Shown one piece after another: positions 18,009 through 25,537 of a stretch of DNA of 64,000 nucleotides. Source of the DNA: Cellulomonas fengjieae (GTDB taxonomy: Bacteria; Actinomycetota; Actinomycetes; Actinomycetales; Cellulomonadaceae). The stretch's first letter is position 1; every line of letters begins with the position of its first letter. The DNA is taken from positions 2,170,001 to 2,234,000 of the forward strand of contig NZ_CP074404.1 in the NCBI RefSeq assembly GCF_018388465.1, given 5' to 3'. A model generated the notes under the pieces. The model was not told where the DNA came from. It did no database searches and saw only the letters and a program-made list of their open reading frames with translations. Both the position numbers and the translations under genes were made by a program.

Positions 18009-18730
18009 CGGATCTCCGTGATCTCCGGGCCGCGGGTCAGCGGGTCGAACTCGGGGGCAGCCGGCTTGTCCGCGTCGGCGGGCGTGAGGTCCGGCGTACC
18101 GGGTCCCGGCAGACGCAACGTCAGCAGGTCCCGAGGCGCGCGCGCCTCGGTGCCTCGGACCACGACGATCCCGGCGAAGAGGTCCTCGAGCGCCTTCGCC
18201 GCCGCCGGGTCGACCGCCGCACGGCCGGTGACGACCCCGCGCACGAACCACCGCGGACCGTCGGCCCCGATGAACCGGGCGGGACGGTGCCCCGTGCGCC
18301 CCTCGGGCGTGCGGATGGGGAGCCGGGCGAGCAGCTCGCGCCCGAACGGACCGGGCAGGTCGTCGGCGGAACCGCCCTGCTGCGTGACGGACTCGGCGAT
18401 CTCGGCGCGGATCTCGTCCCAGATGCCCTCCGTGCGCGGCGCGGCGAACGCCTGCACCTGCAGCGAGGAGCCGTCCAGCAGGATCGACGCGGCGGACACC
18501 ACGTCGGACGCCTTGTCGATCTCCATCCGCAGCTCCATGCCCGGCACGCCGGGCACGAGGATCGCACCGAGGTCCACGCGCGGGAGGTCATCATCGACCT
18601 CCGAGGCGTCCCGCGGGCCGCGGGGGCGCTCGGACGCGGCGGGCCGTCTCTGGTCGACCTCGACGGCGTCCGTCTCCGTCACCGTGTCATCAGTGGCAGG
18701 AGTCTTCCCACCACGCCGGAACAGCGCCAC
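18005..18730 (-). CDS. DUF3710 domain protein
   Basis: A 241-residue soluble protein. A variable acidic N-terminus (residues 1-50) is followed by the conserved DUF3710 core (VDLGAILVPGVPGMELRMEID, then LQVQAFAAPRTEGIWDEIR and PARFIGADGPRWFVRGVV). The function is unknown. GTG with GAGGAG about ten bases upstream, four bases after the dut stop. Position matches Rv2696c. Confidence 0.85.
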   Translation of the reverse strand: MALFRRGGKTPATDDTVTETDAVEVDQRRPAASERPRGPRDASEVDDDLPRVDLGAILVPGVPGMELRMEIDKASDVVSAASILLDGSSLQVQAFAAPRTEGIWDEIRAEIAESVTQQGGSADDLPGPFGRELLARLPIRTPEGRTGHRPARFIGADGPRWFVRGVVTGRAAVDPAAAKALEDLFAGIVVVRGTEARAPRDLLTLRLPGPGTPDLTPADADKPAAPEFDPLTRGPEITEIR

Positions 18731-18734
18731 GTGC

Positions 18735-19265
18735 TTACTCCTCTTCGACGCGCTCGCGCGCATCAGTTGCAGACAGATCGACAGTAGTCCCGCTCGCGCC
18801 GGTCGGCGCAGCCTTCCAGCCGCCGCTGGAGCCGAAGCCACCGCCGCCCCGGTGGCTTCCGGGCAGCACCGCCGCCTCGACGAACCGGACCCGCTCCACC
18901 CGCTGGACGACGAGCTGGGCGATGCGGTCGCCCCGGTGCAGCTCGAGCGCGTGCTCCACGTCCGTGTTGAGCAGCGTCACGGCGATCTCGCCCCGGTAGC
19001 CCGCATCGACCGTGCCCGGCGCGTTGACGATGGTCAGCCCGTGGCGCATGGCCAGACCCGACCGCGGGTGCACGAAGGCGGCGAACCCGTCGGGCAGCGC
19101 GATGGCGACGCCGGTGGGTACCGTCACCCGACCCTGCGGCGGGATCACGACGTCGATCCTGGACACGAGGTCGGCGCCGGCGTCACCGGGATGGGCGTAC
19201 GCGGGCGCGGGCAGGTCGGGGTCGAGGAGCTGCAGGAGCACCTCGGTGCTGGGGTCGGCCGTCAC
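18735..19265 (-). CDS. dut: Deoxyuridine 5'-triphosphate nucleotidohydrolase (dUTPase)
   Basis: A 176-residue trimeric-type dUTPase that hydrolyses dUTP to dUMP and PPi, keeping uracil out of DNA. All five motifs are visible: PGDAGADL, PRSGLAMRHGL, NAPGTVDAGYRGEI, RIAQLVV and the P-loop-like GGGGFGSSG. About 25 extra residues follow motif 5. Starts with GTG eight bases after a TAGGGT -10, so it is probably leaderless and heads the dut-DUF3710-OB-DUF3159 operon. Confidence 0.95.
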   Translation of the reverse strand: MTADPSTEVLLQLLDPDLPAPAYAHPGDAGADLVSRIDVVIPPQGRVTVPTGVAIALPDGFAAFVHPRSGLAMRHGLTIVNAPGTVDAGYRGEIAVTLLNTDVEHALELHRGDRIAQLVVQRVERVRFVEAAVLPGSHRGGGGFGSSGGWKAAPTGASGTTVDLSATDARERVEEE

Positions 19266-19273
19266 GGGGCTCG

Positions 19274-19279
19274 ACCCTA
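19274..19279 (-). promoter_or_regulatory. Leaderless promoter, -10 TAGGGT, for the dut operon
   Basis: TAGGGT on the minus strand ends 8 bases before the dut GTG. It shares a 38-base divergent gap with the DUF3093 gene, whose GATGCT hexamer (19292-19297) ends 6 bases before its ATG. Confidence 0.5.
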
Positions 19280-19303
19280 CCCGGCGGATGGGATGCTGGA
19301 TGC

Positions 19304-19783
19304 ATGCCCGACGCTCCCGCCAGCAACCCGTTGCCCACGTCCCGGACCGCCGCCCCGACCTACTCCGAGCGGCTCTGGCTCGGTCCCGGCGGCTGGGTGC
19401 TGCTCGCCCTGTTCGCGGCCATGATGGCCGTCGCGTTCATCCCGCTCGACCGGCGGGTGGCGGCCGTGGTCGGCGTCGTCGTCCTCGCGCTCGGCGCGGC
19501 CGTGCTCGTGGGCCGCGCCCCGCGGGTCGAGGTCCGCGACGGCGTCCTGCGCGCCGGCGGGGCGCACATCCCCGTCGCGCTCCTCGGGTCGGCCGTGCCG
19601 CTCGACGCGGACGCGACGCGGGCCGAGCTGGGGCCTCGCCTGGACGCGCGCGCACACGTCTGCCTGCGCGGCTGGATCCGTACCGCCGTCCGGGTCGAGG
19701 TGCGCGACCCCGAGGACCCCACGCCCTACTGGGTCATCTCGACCCGCCGGCCAACGGAGCTCGCCGCCGCGCTGCAGGCCTGA
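19304..19783 (+). CDS. DUF3093 membrane protein
   Basis: A 159-residue protein. Two closely spaced membrane helices (about residues 30-48 and 52-69, WVLLALFAAMMAVAFIPLDRR) are followed by a PH-like soluble beta domain (VEVRDGVLRAGGAHIPV, then YWVISTRRP at the end). This is the DUF3093 arrangement, of unknown function. It is divergent from dut, as Rv2698 is from Rv2697c. Confidence 0.85.
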   Translation: MPDAPASNPLPTSRTAAPTYSERLWLGPGGWVLLALFAAMMAVAFIPLDRRVAAVVGVVVLALGAAVLVGRAPRVEVRDGVLRAGGAHIPVALLGSAVPLDADATRAELGPRLDARAHVCLRGWIRTAVRVEVRDPEDPTPYWVISTRRPTELAAALQA

Positions 19784-19810
19784 GCGCCCCAGGCCAGGGG
19801 CGCCGCACGC

Positions 19811-19852
19811 CTGAGGGCCGGCCGCCCGGTGTGCTGGGCGACCGGCCCTCAG
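19811..19852. terminator. Bidirectional terminator between DUF3093 and DUF4193 genes
   Basis: CTGAGGGCCGG (19811-19821) and CCGGCCCTCAG (19842-19852) form a perfect 11-base-pair stem with a 20-base loop between two converging genes. Confidence 0.75.
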
Positions 19853-19881
19853 GAGAGCAGATCAGGATCGAGCGTGTGCGC

Positions 19882-20181
19882 TCAGGCAGCGCACTCCGAG
19901 CAGACGGGTCGACCGTCGCGCTCGTAGGCCAGCTGGCTGCGGTGGTGAACCAGGAAACAGCTCGAGCAGGTGAACTCGTCCGCCTGCCGAGGAAGCACGC
20001 GTACGGAGAGCTCCTCGCCGGACAGGTCCGCGCCCGGGAGCTCGAACCCTTCGGCCGCCTCGGTCTCGTCCTCGTCCACCACGCCCGAGTTCTTGTCGGA
20101 GCGCCGAGCCTGGAGCTCCTGGAGCGAGTCCTCGCTCAGGTCCTCCTCGGTCTTGCGCGGGGCGTCGTAGTCGGTAGCCAT
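19882..20181 (-). CDS. DUF4193 zinc-ribbon-like protein
   Basis: A 99-residue protein. The first half is acidic and probably disordered (KTEEDLSEDSLQELQARR, then VDEDETEAAEGFELPGADLSGEEL). The C-terminal half carries CSSC and CSEC pairs 23 residues apart, a likely zinc ribbon, in FTCSSCFLVHHRSQLA. This matches DUF4193 (Rv2699c), conserved in actinobacteria, of unknown function; a link to transcription is sometimes proposed from the ribbon but is not shown. It starts with ATG and has no ribosome site better than GGAGTG about 15 bases upstream. Confidence 0.88.
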   Translation of the reverse strand: MATDYDAPRKTEEDLSEDSLQELQARRSDKNSGVVDEDETEAAEGFELPGADLSGEELSVRVLPRQADEFTCSSCFLVHHRSQLAYERDGRPVCSECAA

Positions 20182-20342
20182 GTGTGGCGTCACACTCCGT
20201 GGTCTTGAAGGAATCTCATACGCGGCATCAATGCACGGGACCGGCTTTTTGTTCCCCCGCGCGGTCGGATTCTGCACCACTTTGGAGCGCGGAGCGAACC
20301 GGACACGTGACCGATTTCGTCACGCCGTCGCTGAGAGCGTTT

Positions 20343-21188
20343 TCACCCGTCCGAGTCCGCGTCCAGCGATTCCAGGAGCGACCTCAGCTCCTCGATGCGG
20401 CCCGCTGGTCCGGCCACGGTCATCGACTCCTGCGCGGGGCCCCCGCGAAGCCCTGTGACCTGCGCACCTGCCTCCTGGGCGATCAGCGCCCCGGCCGCGA
20501 GGTCCCACGGCTGCAGGCCTCGTTCGTAGTAGAGGTCGAGCGTTCCGGCGGCCACGGCGCACAGGTCCAGGGCAGCACTACCGACGCGACGAATATCACG
20601 TACCCGCGGCAACAGTTCTGCGACGATTCGACCCTGCACGCGCCGACGTGTTGCGACGTATCCGAAGCCCGTCCCCACCAGCGAGTCGATGAGCGGGCGC
20701 GGCTCGTTCGCGTGAAGCCGCACGCCGTCCAGGGACGCACCGAGCCCCAGCCCCGCGGTGAACGTGCGGCCGTCCTCGGGAGCGAACACGCACCCGGCCA
20801 CGGCGGTCCACGTGGCCGGGTCCGGTGCGGACGTCGGGTCGGGCCCGACCACCGCGGCGACGGACACGGCGTAGGCCGAGATCCCGTAGAGGTAGTTGAC
20901 CGTCCCGTCGATGGGGTCCACCACCCAGGTGATCCCCGAGGTGCCGGGCCGGAACGCCTCCTCCTCGCCCAGGATCGCGTCGTCGGGCCGCAGCTCTGCC
21001 AGCCGCCGTCGCAGGAGCGCCTCCGACGCGAGGTCCATCGCCGTCACCACGTCCTGGGCGCTGGACTTGGTCGCCGCGACGCCGACGTGCCGGCGCCGCC
21101 CCTCGCGGACGAGCTCGCCGGCCTCCTGCGCGAGCGTTCGGGCGGTCTCGACGAGCTCGCGGACCTGGTCGGGTGAGAGTGCGTTCAC
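20343..21188 (-). CDS. suhB: Inositol monophosphatase family protein
   Basis: A 281-residue lithium-sensitive-type phosphatase. Metal ligands lie in GEEEAF, in WVVDPIDGTVNY and in QPWDLAAG. The probable substrate is myo-inositol 1-phosphate for phosphatidylinositol synthesis, as for Rv2701c SuhB; fructose 1,6-bisphosphate is also possible. GTG at 21188 was preferred because CAGGAT, a weak -10, ends 6 bases before it; a GTG two codons upstream (21194) is the alternative. Between this gene and DUF4193 are about 160 bases with no recognised feature. Confidence 0.88.
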   Translation of the reverse strand: MNALSPDQVRELVETARTLAQEAGELVREGRRRHVGVAATKSSAQDVVTAMDLASEALLRRRLAELRPDDAILGEEEAFRPGTSGITWVVDPIDGTVNYLYGISAYAVSVAAVVGPDPTSAPDPATWTAVAGCVFAPEDGRTFTAGLGLGASLDGVRLHANEPRPLIDSLVGTGFGYVATRRRVQGRIVAELLPRVRDIRRVGSAALDLCAVAAGTLDLYYERGLQPWDLAAGALIAQEAGAQVTGLRGGPAQESMTVAGPAGRIEELRSLLESLDADSDG

Positions 21189-21200
21189 GCGCACATCCTG

Positions 21201-21833
21201 TCAGCGCACCGTCCCGCGCCACGGACCGGGCGCCTTGAGCTTGAACCGCAGGGCGCCCACCCGGAGCGCGAACACCGCGATCACGACGGCGACGACGGTC
21301 ACGGTGCTGGCCGCGTCCTGCCACCACAGGATCGCGGTGGCCGTCGCGCCCAGGAGCGCGGGGATGGCGTAGAGCTGGCGATGGTGCAGCACCACCGGGA
21401 CCTCGCCGGACAGCAGGTCCCGCAGCACTCCCCCGCCGACCCCGGTCATCACGCCGACGACGACCGCCGCCGTGAGGGTGGTGCCGTACTCGAGCCCCTT
21501 GATCGTCCCGACGACGGTGAACAGGGCGAGCGCCCCGGCGTCGAGGACCTCGATGAACCGGCGCGCGCGCTCGAGCCGCGGATGGAAGAAGTAGATGACG
21601 GTCGCACCGGCGACGGCGGTCGCGATGAACCGCCAGTTCGAGATGCCGACCGGTGGGACCGCACCGATGAGGACGTCGCGCAGGATCCCGCCACCCAGCC
21701 CGGCCGCCCACCCCAGCACCAGGATGCCGAACACGTCGAACTGCTTGCGCACCGCGGCGAGCGCCCCGGACATCGCGCCGACGAAGACCCCGACCAGCTC
21801 GAGGACGGGCTCCAGGGGGATGTCGGTCTCCAC
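21201..21833 (-). CDS. Trimeric intracellular cation (TRIC) channel family protein
   Basis: A 210-residue membrane protein with about seven helices in two repeats. Each repeat has the family's glycine-rich motif: GLGGGILRDVLIG at about residues 45-57 and GVGGGVLRDLLSG at about 130-142. Prokaryotic TRIC (UPF0126/YadS) proteins form trimeric potassium- or cation-permeable channels. The GTG start lies seven bases after GAGGAT. It sits 12 bases upstream of suhB on the same strand. Confidence 0.88.
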   Translation of the reverse strand: METDIPLEPVLELVGVFVGAMSGALAAVRKQFDVFGILVLGWAAGLGGGILRDVLIGAVPPVGISNWRFIATAVAGATVIYFFHPRLERARRFIEVLDAGALALFTVVGTIKGLEYGTTLTAAVVVGVMTGVGGGVLRDLLSGEVPVVLHHRQLYAIPALLGATATAILWWQDAASTVTVVAVVIAVFALRVGALRFKLKAPGPWRGTVR

Positions 21834-21980
21834 GACAATGATCCTCTCAGCGCCCCGGGCACCGGCTGCGCAGGCGTCGCGAGTGGTGCGTCACGGTCTC
21901 TATCGTGCGCCGCACCGCCCCGGGTGCACGCCGTCGGGGCGGATCGGTGGCAGGCTCGTACCGAGGTACCGGGAGGTCGC

Positions 21981-23027
21981 ATGGGTGAGCTGGAGCTGGT
22001 GGGTCTGCACGAGGACGGGGAGCATCTCGTCCTGGTGGCCCCGGACGGAGCACGCTTTCGTGTGCGCATCGACGAACCGCTGCGCGCCGCGGTGCGCCGC
22101 GACCGCCCGCAGCTGGAGCAGCTGCGCGCGGAGAGCGCCGGGACGCTGAGCCCGCGAGAGATCCAGGCCCGCATCCGCGCGGGTGCGACGACGCAGGAGG
22201 TCGCCGACTCCGCCGGCCTGCCGGTCGAGCGCGTCCGGCGCTACGAGGGCCCCGTCCTCGCGGAGCGTGAGCACGTCGCCGAGCAGGCCCGCGCGACGCG
22301 GGTCGGCCGCGACGTCGGTGCGCCGACGCTCGGCGACCTGGTGACGGACCGGCTCGCCGCCCGCGGCGTGGATCTCGCCTCGCTCGCCTGGGACGCCGCT
22401 CGCGACGCGTCCGGACCGTGGGTCGTCCTGGCCCGGTTCGCCGTCGACGACGCGCAGCACGAGGCGCGCTGGACGTTCGACCTGGCGAAGCGAACGGTCG
22501 TCGCCGACGAGGACGAGGCGCGCTGGCTGTCCGAGACGGAGCTCCCGGACGAGCCTGTCTCGCGGCGCCACCTCGCCGCCGTGCGCGACGTCGTCTTCGA
22601 CTTCCAGGGCGAGGGTGCCGTGGCACGCGCCCCGCACGACCTGCCCGCCGAGGAGCCCGAGTCGGCGCCGGACGCCCAGGAGCAGACCGCCTCCCTGCTG
22701 GACGACCTACGCAGCCGCCGCGGCGTGCGCCAGGCCGTGGAGCTCGGCGACGACGAGGACGGCGAGGAGTTCGAGGGCTTCGGGCCGCAGCACGCGTTCG
22801 ACTTCGCCCGCGGCGACGCGGCCGTGCCGGGTGCCCACCCCGTCGACGCCGATCCCGAGGCAGAGGCGCAGGTCTACTCCGCCCCGGTGGCCGTCGCGGA
22901 GCCGACGACCGCCCCGGCAGCCGCTCCCGCTGCGGAGCAGGAGGACACGGAGCGCCCGCGCACGCGGCGCGGTCGCGCCAAGGTGCCCAGCTGGGACGAG
23001 ATCGTCTTCGGCGCCAAGCCCGAGTGA
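21981..23027 (+). CDS. sepH: Septation protein SepH (DUF3071)
   Basis: A 348-residue actinobacterial division protein. The N-terminal DUF3071 domain (residues 1-165) contains an HTH-like stretch: LSPREIQARIRAGATTQEVADSAGLPVERV. A long acidic, alanine/proline-rich linker follows. The last 20 residues are conserved and basic, then KVPSWDEIVFGAKPE. SepH binds FtsZ and promotes filament assembly. The ATG has GGGAGG seven bases upstream; a TATCGT at 21901 could be its -10. It ends in a strong hairpin. Confidence 0.9.
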   Translation: MGELELVGLHEDGEHLVLVAPDGARFRVRIDEPLRAAVRRDRPQLEQLRAESAGTLSPREIQARIRAGATTQEVADSAGLPVERVRRYEGPVLAEREHVAEQARATRVGRDVGAPTLGDLVTDRLAARGVDLASLAWDAARDASGPWVVLARFAVDDAQHEARWTFDLAKRTVVADEDEARWLSETELPDEPVSRRHLAAVRDVVFDFQGEGAVARAPHDLPAEEPESAPDAQEQTASLLDDLRSRRGVRQAVELGDDEDGEEFEGFGPQHAFDFARGDAAVPGAHPVDADPEAEAQVYSAPVAVAEPTTAPAAAPAAEQEDTERPRTRRGRAKVPSWDEIVFGAKPE

Positions 23028-23048
23028 CCGGACGTCGGTGACGTCCGG
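23028..23048. terminator. Terminator between sepH and tdk
   Basis: CCGGACGTC and GACGTCCGG form a perfect nine-base-pair stem with a three-base loop, starting at the base after the sepH stop and lying between converging genes. Confidence 0.75.
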
Positions 23049-23051
23049 CCT

Positions 23052-23711
23052 TCAGATGATCAGCTCCTCCACGGAGGCGAGCGTCTGCGGGCTGGGCGAC
23101 GACGCACGCGCCGTCGCGGCGGTCATGTGGCGCATGTGGTGGCGTCGGCACAGGACCTCGTAGCCCACCTCGTCGGCACCGGCCTCGACGTCGCCGACCA
23201 CCACCTGTGCGCCCTCGACCACCATGGCCCCACCGATCGTCCGGGCGTTGTGGGTGGCCCGGGCGCCGCACCAGCACAGCGCGCGGACCTGCAGGATCTC
23301 CACCCGGTCCGCGAGCTCGACCAGCCGCGCCGCCCCGGGGAAGAGCCGCGCACGGAAGTCGGTCGAGATGCCGAACACGTAGACGTCCACACCGAGCTCG
23401 TCGACGATCCGCGCCAGCTGCTCGACCTGCGCGGCGGTGTAGAACTGCGCCTCGTCGCCGATCAGGTAGTCGACGGGGCGCCCGTGCGTGCGGCGCGCGA
23501 TCACGTCCGACCAGAAGTCGGTCGAGTCGTCGACCTCGTGCGCACGCTGCGTGAGCCCGAGCCGCGACGAGATCGTCGCGGTGCCGGCGCGGTCGTGCCG
23601 GGTGAACAGCACGCCGTCACGTCCCCGGGCTGCGTGGTTGTGGTGCATCTGGAGGGCGAGCGTCGACTTGCCGCTGTCCATCGTCCCCGAGAAGAACACC
23701 AGCTCCGCCAT
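23052..23711 (-). CDS. tdk: Thymidine kinase
   Basis: A 219-residue type II thymidine kinase: thymidine plus ATP gives dTMP in the salvage pathway. Seen are the P-loop GTMDSGKST near the start, the catalytic-base region LIGDEAQF, and a lasso/zinc region with CWC and a CRRHH tail. ATG start shares its A with the TGA of the upstream phosphodiesterase gene (TGATG), so the two are coupled. Confidence 0.93.
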   Translation of the reverse strand: MAELVFFSGTMDSGKSTLALQMHHNHAARGRDGVLFTRHDRAGTATISSRLGLTQRAHEVDDSTDFWSDVIARRTHGRPVDYLIGDEAQFYTAAQVEQLARIVDELGVDVYVFGISTDFRARLFPGAARLVELADRVEILQVRALCWCGARATHNARTIGGAMVVEGAQVVVGDVEAGADEVGYEVLCRRHHMRHMTAATARASSPSPQTLASVEELII

Positions 23712-24916
23712 CAGGCGACCACCAGGCAGGGGACGAGCATCTCGTGGTGGGTGAGCGACCCGTGCACCCCGACGAGGTCCAGCGAGGCCGGCGTCTGCGT
23801 CGCGGAGTCGACGACCGTCGCGCGCCCGGTCATGGCGACCACCACGTCGCCGATGATCGGCAGGACGTGCGGCGCGACGTCCCCGAACCACCCGTCGGCG
23901 ACCGCCTCGTCCCGCGTCGCCACGACGGCCGCGGCGCCGAGCACGTCGCGCCAGCGGTCTGCGAGCCCGCCGGGGTCGGTCCCGGCCTCGAGGTGCAGGT
24001 GCAGCGCCCGTGGCTCGCCGGCGACCAGCGCGACTCCCTGGCCGAGCCTCGAGTCGGTCGCGACGTCCCAGCGCTGGGTCCGGTCGACGTCGACCATGCC
24101 GTGGTCCGCGGTGATCACCAGCACGGTGTCCCGCGGGAGCAGCCGCGCGAGCCGGCCGAGCTCGGCGTCGAGCTCGGAGAGAGCGTCGCCCCACTGTCGC
24201 GAGCCCCAGCCGTGGTGGTGCCCGGCCTTGTCGACGTCACCCCAGTAGAGGTACGCGACGCCCGGTCGCCGCAGGGCGTCCACGGTCGCGTCGACCCGCG
24301 CCGCGAGCGTCTCCGCCGCCGTGTAGGCGGGTCCCCGCAGGGCGGCCTCGGTGAGCCCGGAGCCGGCGAACCGCGCCGGCCCGATGCTCGTGACCGCGGT
24401 CCCGGCCGCGGCGAGGCGCTCGAACACGGTGGTCTCGCGCTGCCACTGCCTCGCGGGCGGCAGGCCCGTCCAGCTCACGAGGTTCCCCAGCTCGCCGGTC
24501 GCCGGGTCGCGGACGGTGTAGCCCAGCATCCCCGTGCGGCCAGGAGACGCCCCGACCCCGAAGGTGCCCATCGCCGTGGCGGTCGTCGAGGGGAACGTGC
24601 TGGTCAGCGGGGTCGAACCGGCGAGCCGGCCGCGCAGGAACGGCGCGTGGCCGGCGCGCTCGGCCAGGTTGGTGTGGCCCAGCCCGTCGACGAGCACCAC
24701 GCACACCCGCGTGGCATCGGGCAGGCCGAGGATCTGCTGGGACGCGGCGGCCTCCGGCACGTCCGTCGCCCCGACGGAACCTGCGACGGCGGGCAGCACG
24801 CGCCCCAGGCACGGGTAGGTCGTTCCGGGCACCACGAGGTCGGCCGCCTCCAGCAGGTCGCACGAGCCCCTCCACCCCGACGGCGCGACCGCCCGTGGCT
24901 CCTCGAGGTCGGTCAT
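23711..24916 (-). CDS. Alkaline phosphatase superfamily nucleotide pyrophosphatase/phosphodiesterase
   Basis: A 401-residue protein of the type I phosphodiesterase family. Metal ligands are in VVLVDGLGH and ITADHGMVD. The nucleophilic threonine lies in TSTFPSTTATAM, and the second-site histidine in DKAGHHHG. No signal peptide is seen, so it probably acts in the cytoplasm on a nucleotide or phosphodiester; the substrate is unknown. ATG start overlaps the DUF5998 stop (ATGA), and its stop overlaps the tdk start. Confidence 0.85.
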   Translation of the reverse strand: MTDLEEPRAVAPSGWRGSCDLLEAADLVVPGTTYPCLGRVLPAVAGSVGATDVPEAAASQQILGLPDATRVCVVLVDGLGHTNLAERAGHAPFLRGRLAGSTPLTSTFPSTTATAMGTFGVGASPGRTGMLGYTVRDPATGELGNLVSWTGLPPARQWQRETTVFERLAAAGTAVTSIGPARFAGSGLTEAALRGPAYTAAETLAARVDATVDALRRPGVAYLYWGDVDKAGHHHGWGSRQWGDALSELDAELGRLARLLPRDTVLVITADHGMVDVDRTQRWDVATDSRLGQGVALVAGEPRALHLHLEAGTDPGGLADRWRDVLGAAAVVATRDEAVADGWFGDVAPHVLPIIGDVVVAMTGRATVVDSATQTPASLDLVGVHGSLTHHEMLVPCLVVA

Positions 24917-25488
24917 CGGGCTCGTGCGCTCGCCGCGGACAGCTCCCGGGCGAACGCCGTCGCGGCGCGCACGGAGTCCAGCCCTTCCGCAGCCGCGCTG
25001 ACCCGGACGACGACGTCGTCGGGCGCGAGCGTCCCGGTCAGCCCGTGGTCGGCGTCGCAGCTGGGGTCTCCGCACGTGGCCGGCTCCAGGTCCACCCGGG
25101 AGACGGCACCCCAGCCGATCACCAGCGTGAGCTCCCGTGCCGGCTGGCCGCGCTCGTGCTTCTCCGGCAGGGGCACCACGTGCGTCAGCGCGACCGACGT
25201 GAGCTCGGCGAGCGGGACCGCCTCGGTCGTGGCCGACGCGGACGCCGACGGGTGCTCGGAGTCGGCGGGATGGTCGTCGACGTGCGCGACCACCAGGCGG
25301 GTCGGCGTCAGGACCAGGACCGTGACGTGGCGTCGGACCTCGGCGGCGTCGAACGTCGTCTCGGGGTGGACCAGGTGAGCCACGACTTCCTCGTCGGCCA
25401 GGGCCACGTCGAGCACGTCGACGACGAGCTCGGGGTAGTAGCCGGCACGGTGGAGATCGTGGTGCAGGGCGACAGCAGCAGCGGGCAC
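24913..25488 (-). CDS. DUF5998 family protein
   Basis: A 191-residue soluble protein starting VPAAAVALHHDLHRAGYYPELVVDVL. Two cysteines lie in TCGDPSCDADHG, and the C-terminal helix is AATAFARELS. It fits DUF5998, an actinobacterial family of unknown function. GTG start with GGGAGG about ten bases upstream; GAGGAT ending six bases upstream could instead be a weak -10. First gene of the DUF5998/phosphodiesterase/tdk operon. Confidence 0.8.
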   Translation of the reverse strand: MPAAAVALHHDLHRAGYYPELVVDVLDVALADEEVVAHLVHPETTFDAAEVRRHVTVLVLTPTRLVVAHVDDHPADSEHPSASASATTEAVPLAELTSVALTHVVPLPEKHERGQPARELTLVIGWGAVSRVDLEPATCGDPSCDADHGLTGTLAPDDVVVRVSAAAEGLDSVRAATAFARELSAASARAR

Positions 25489-25537
25489 CCGTCCATCCTC
25501 CCACCTCAGCGGCCGTGGCTTGCGTCCGTGCACAGCG

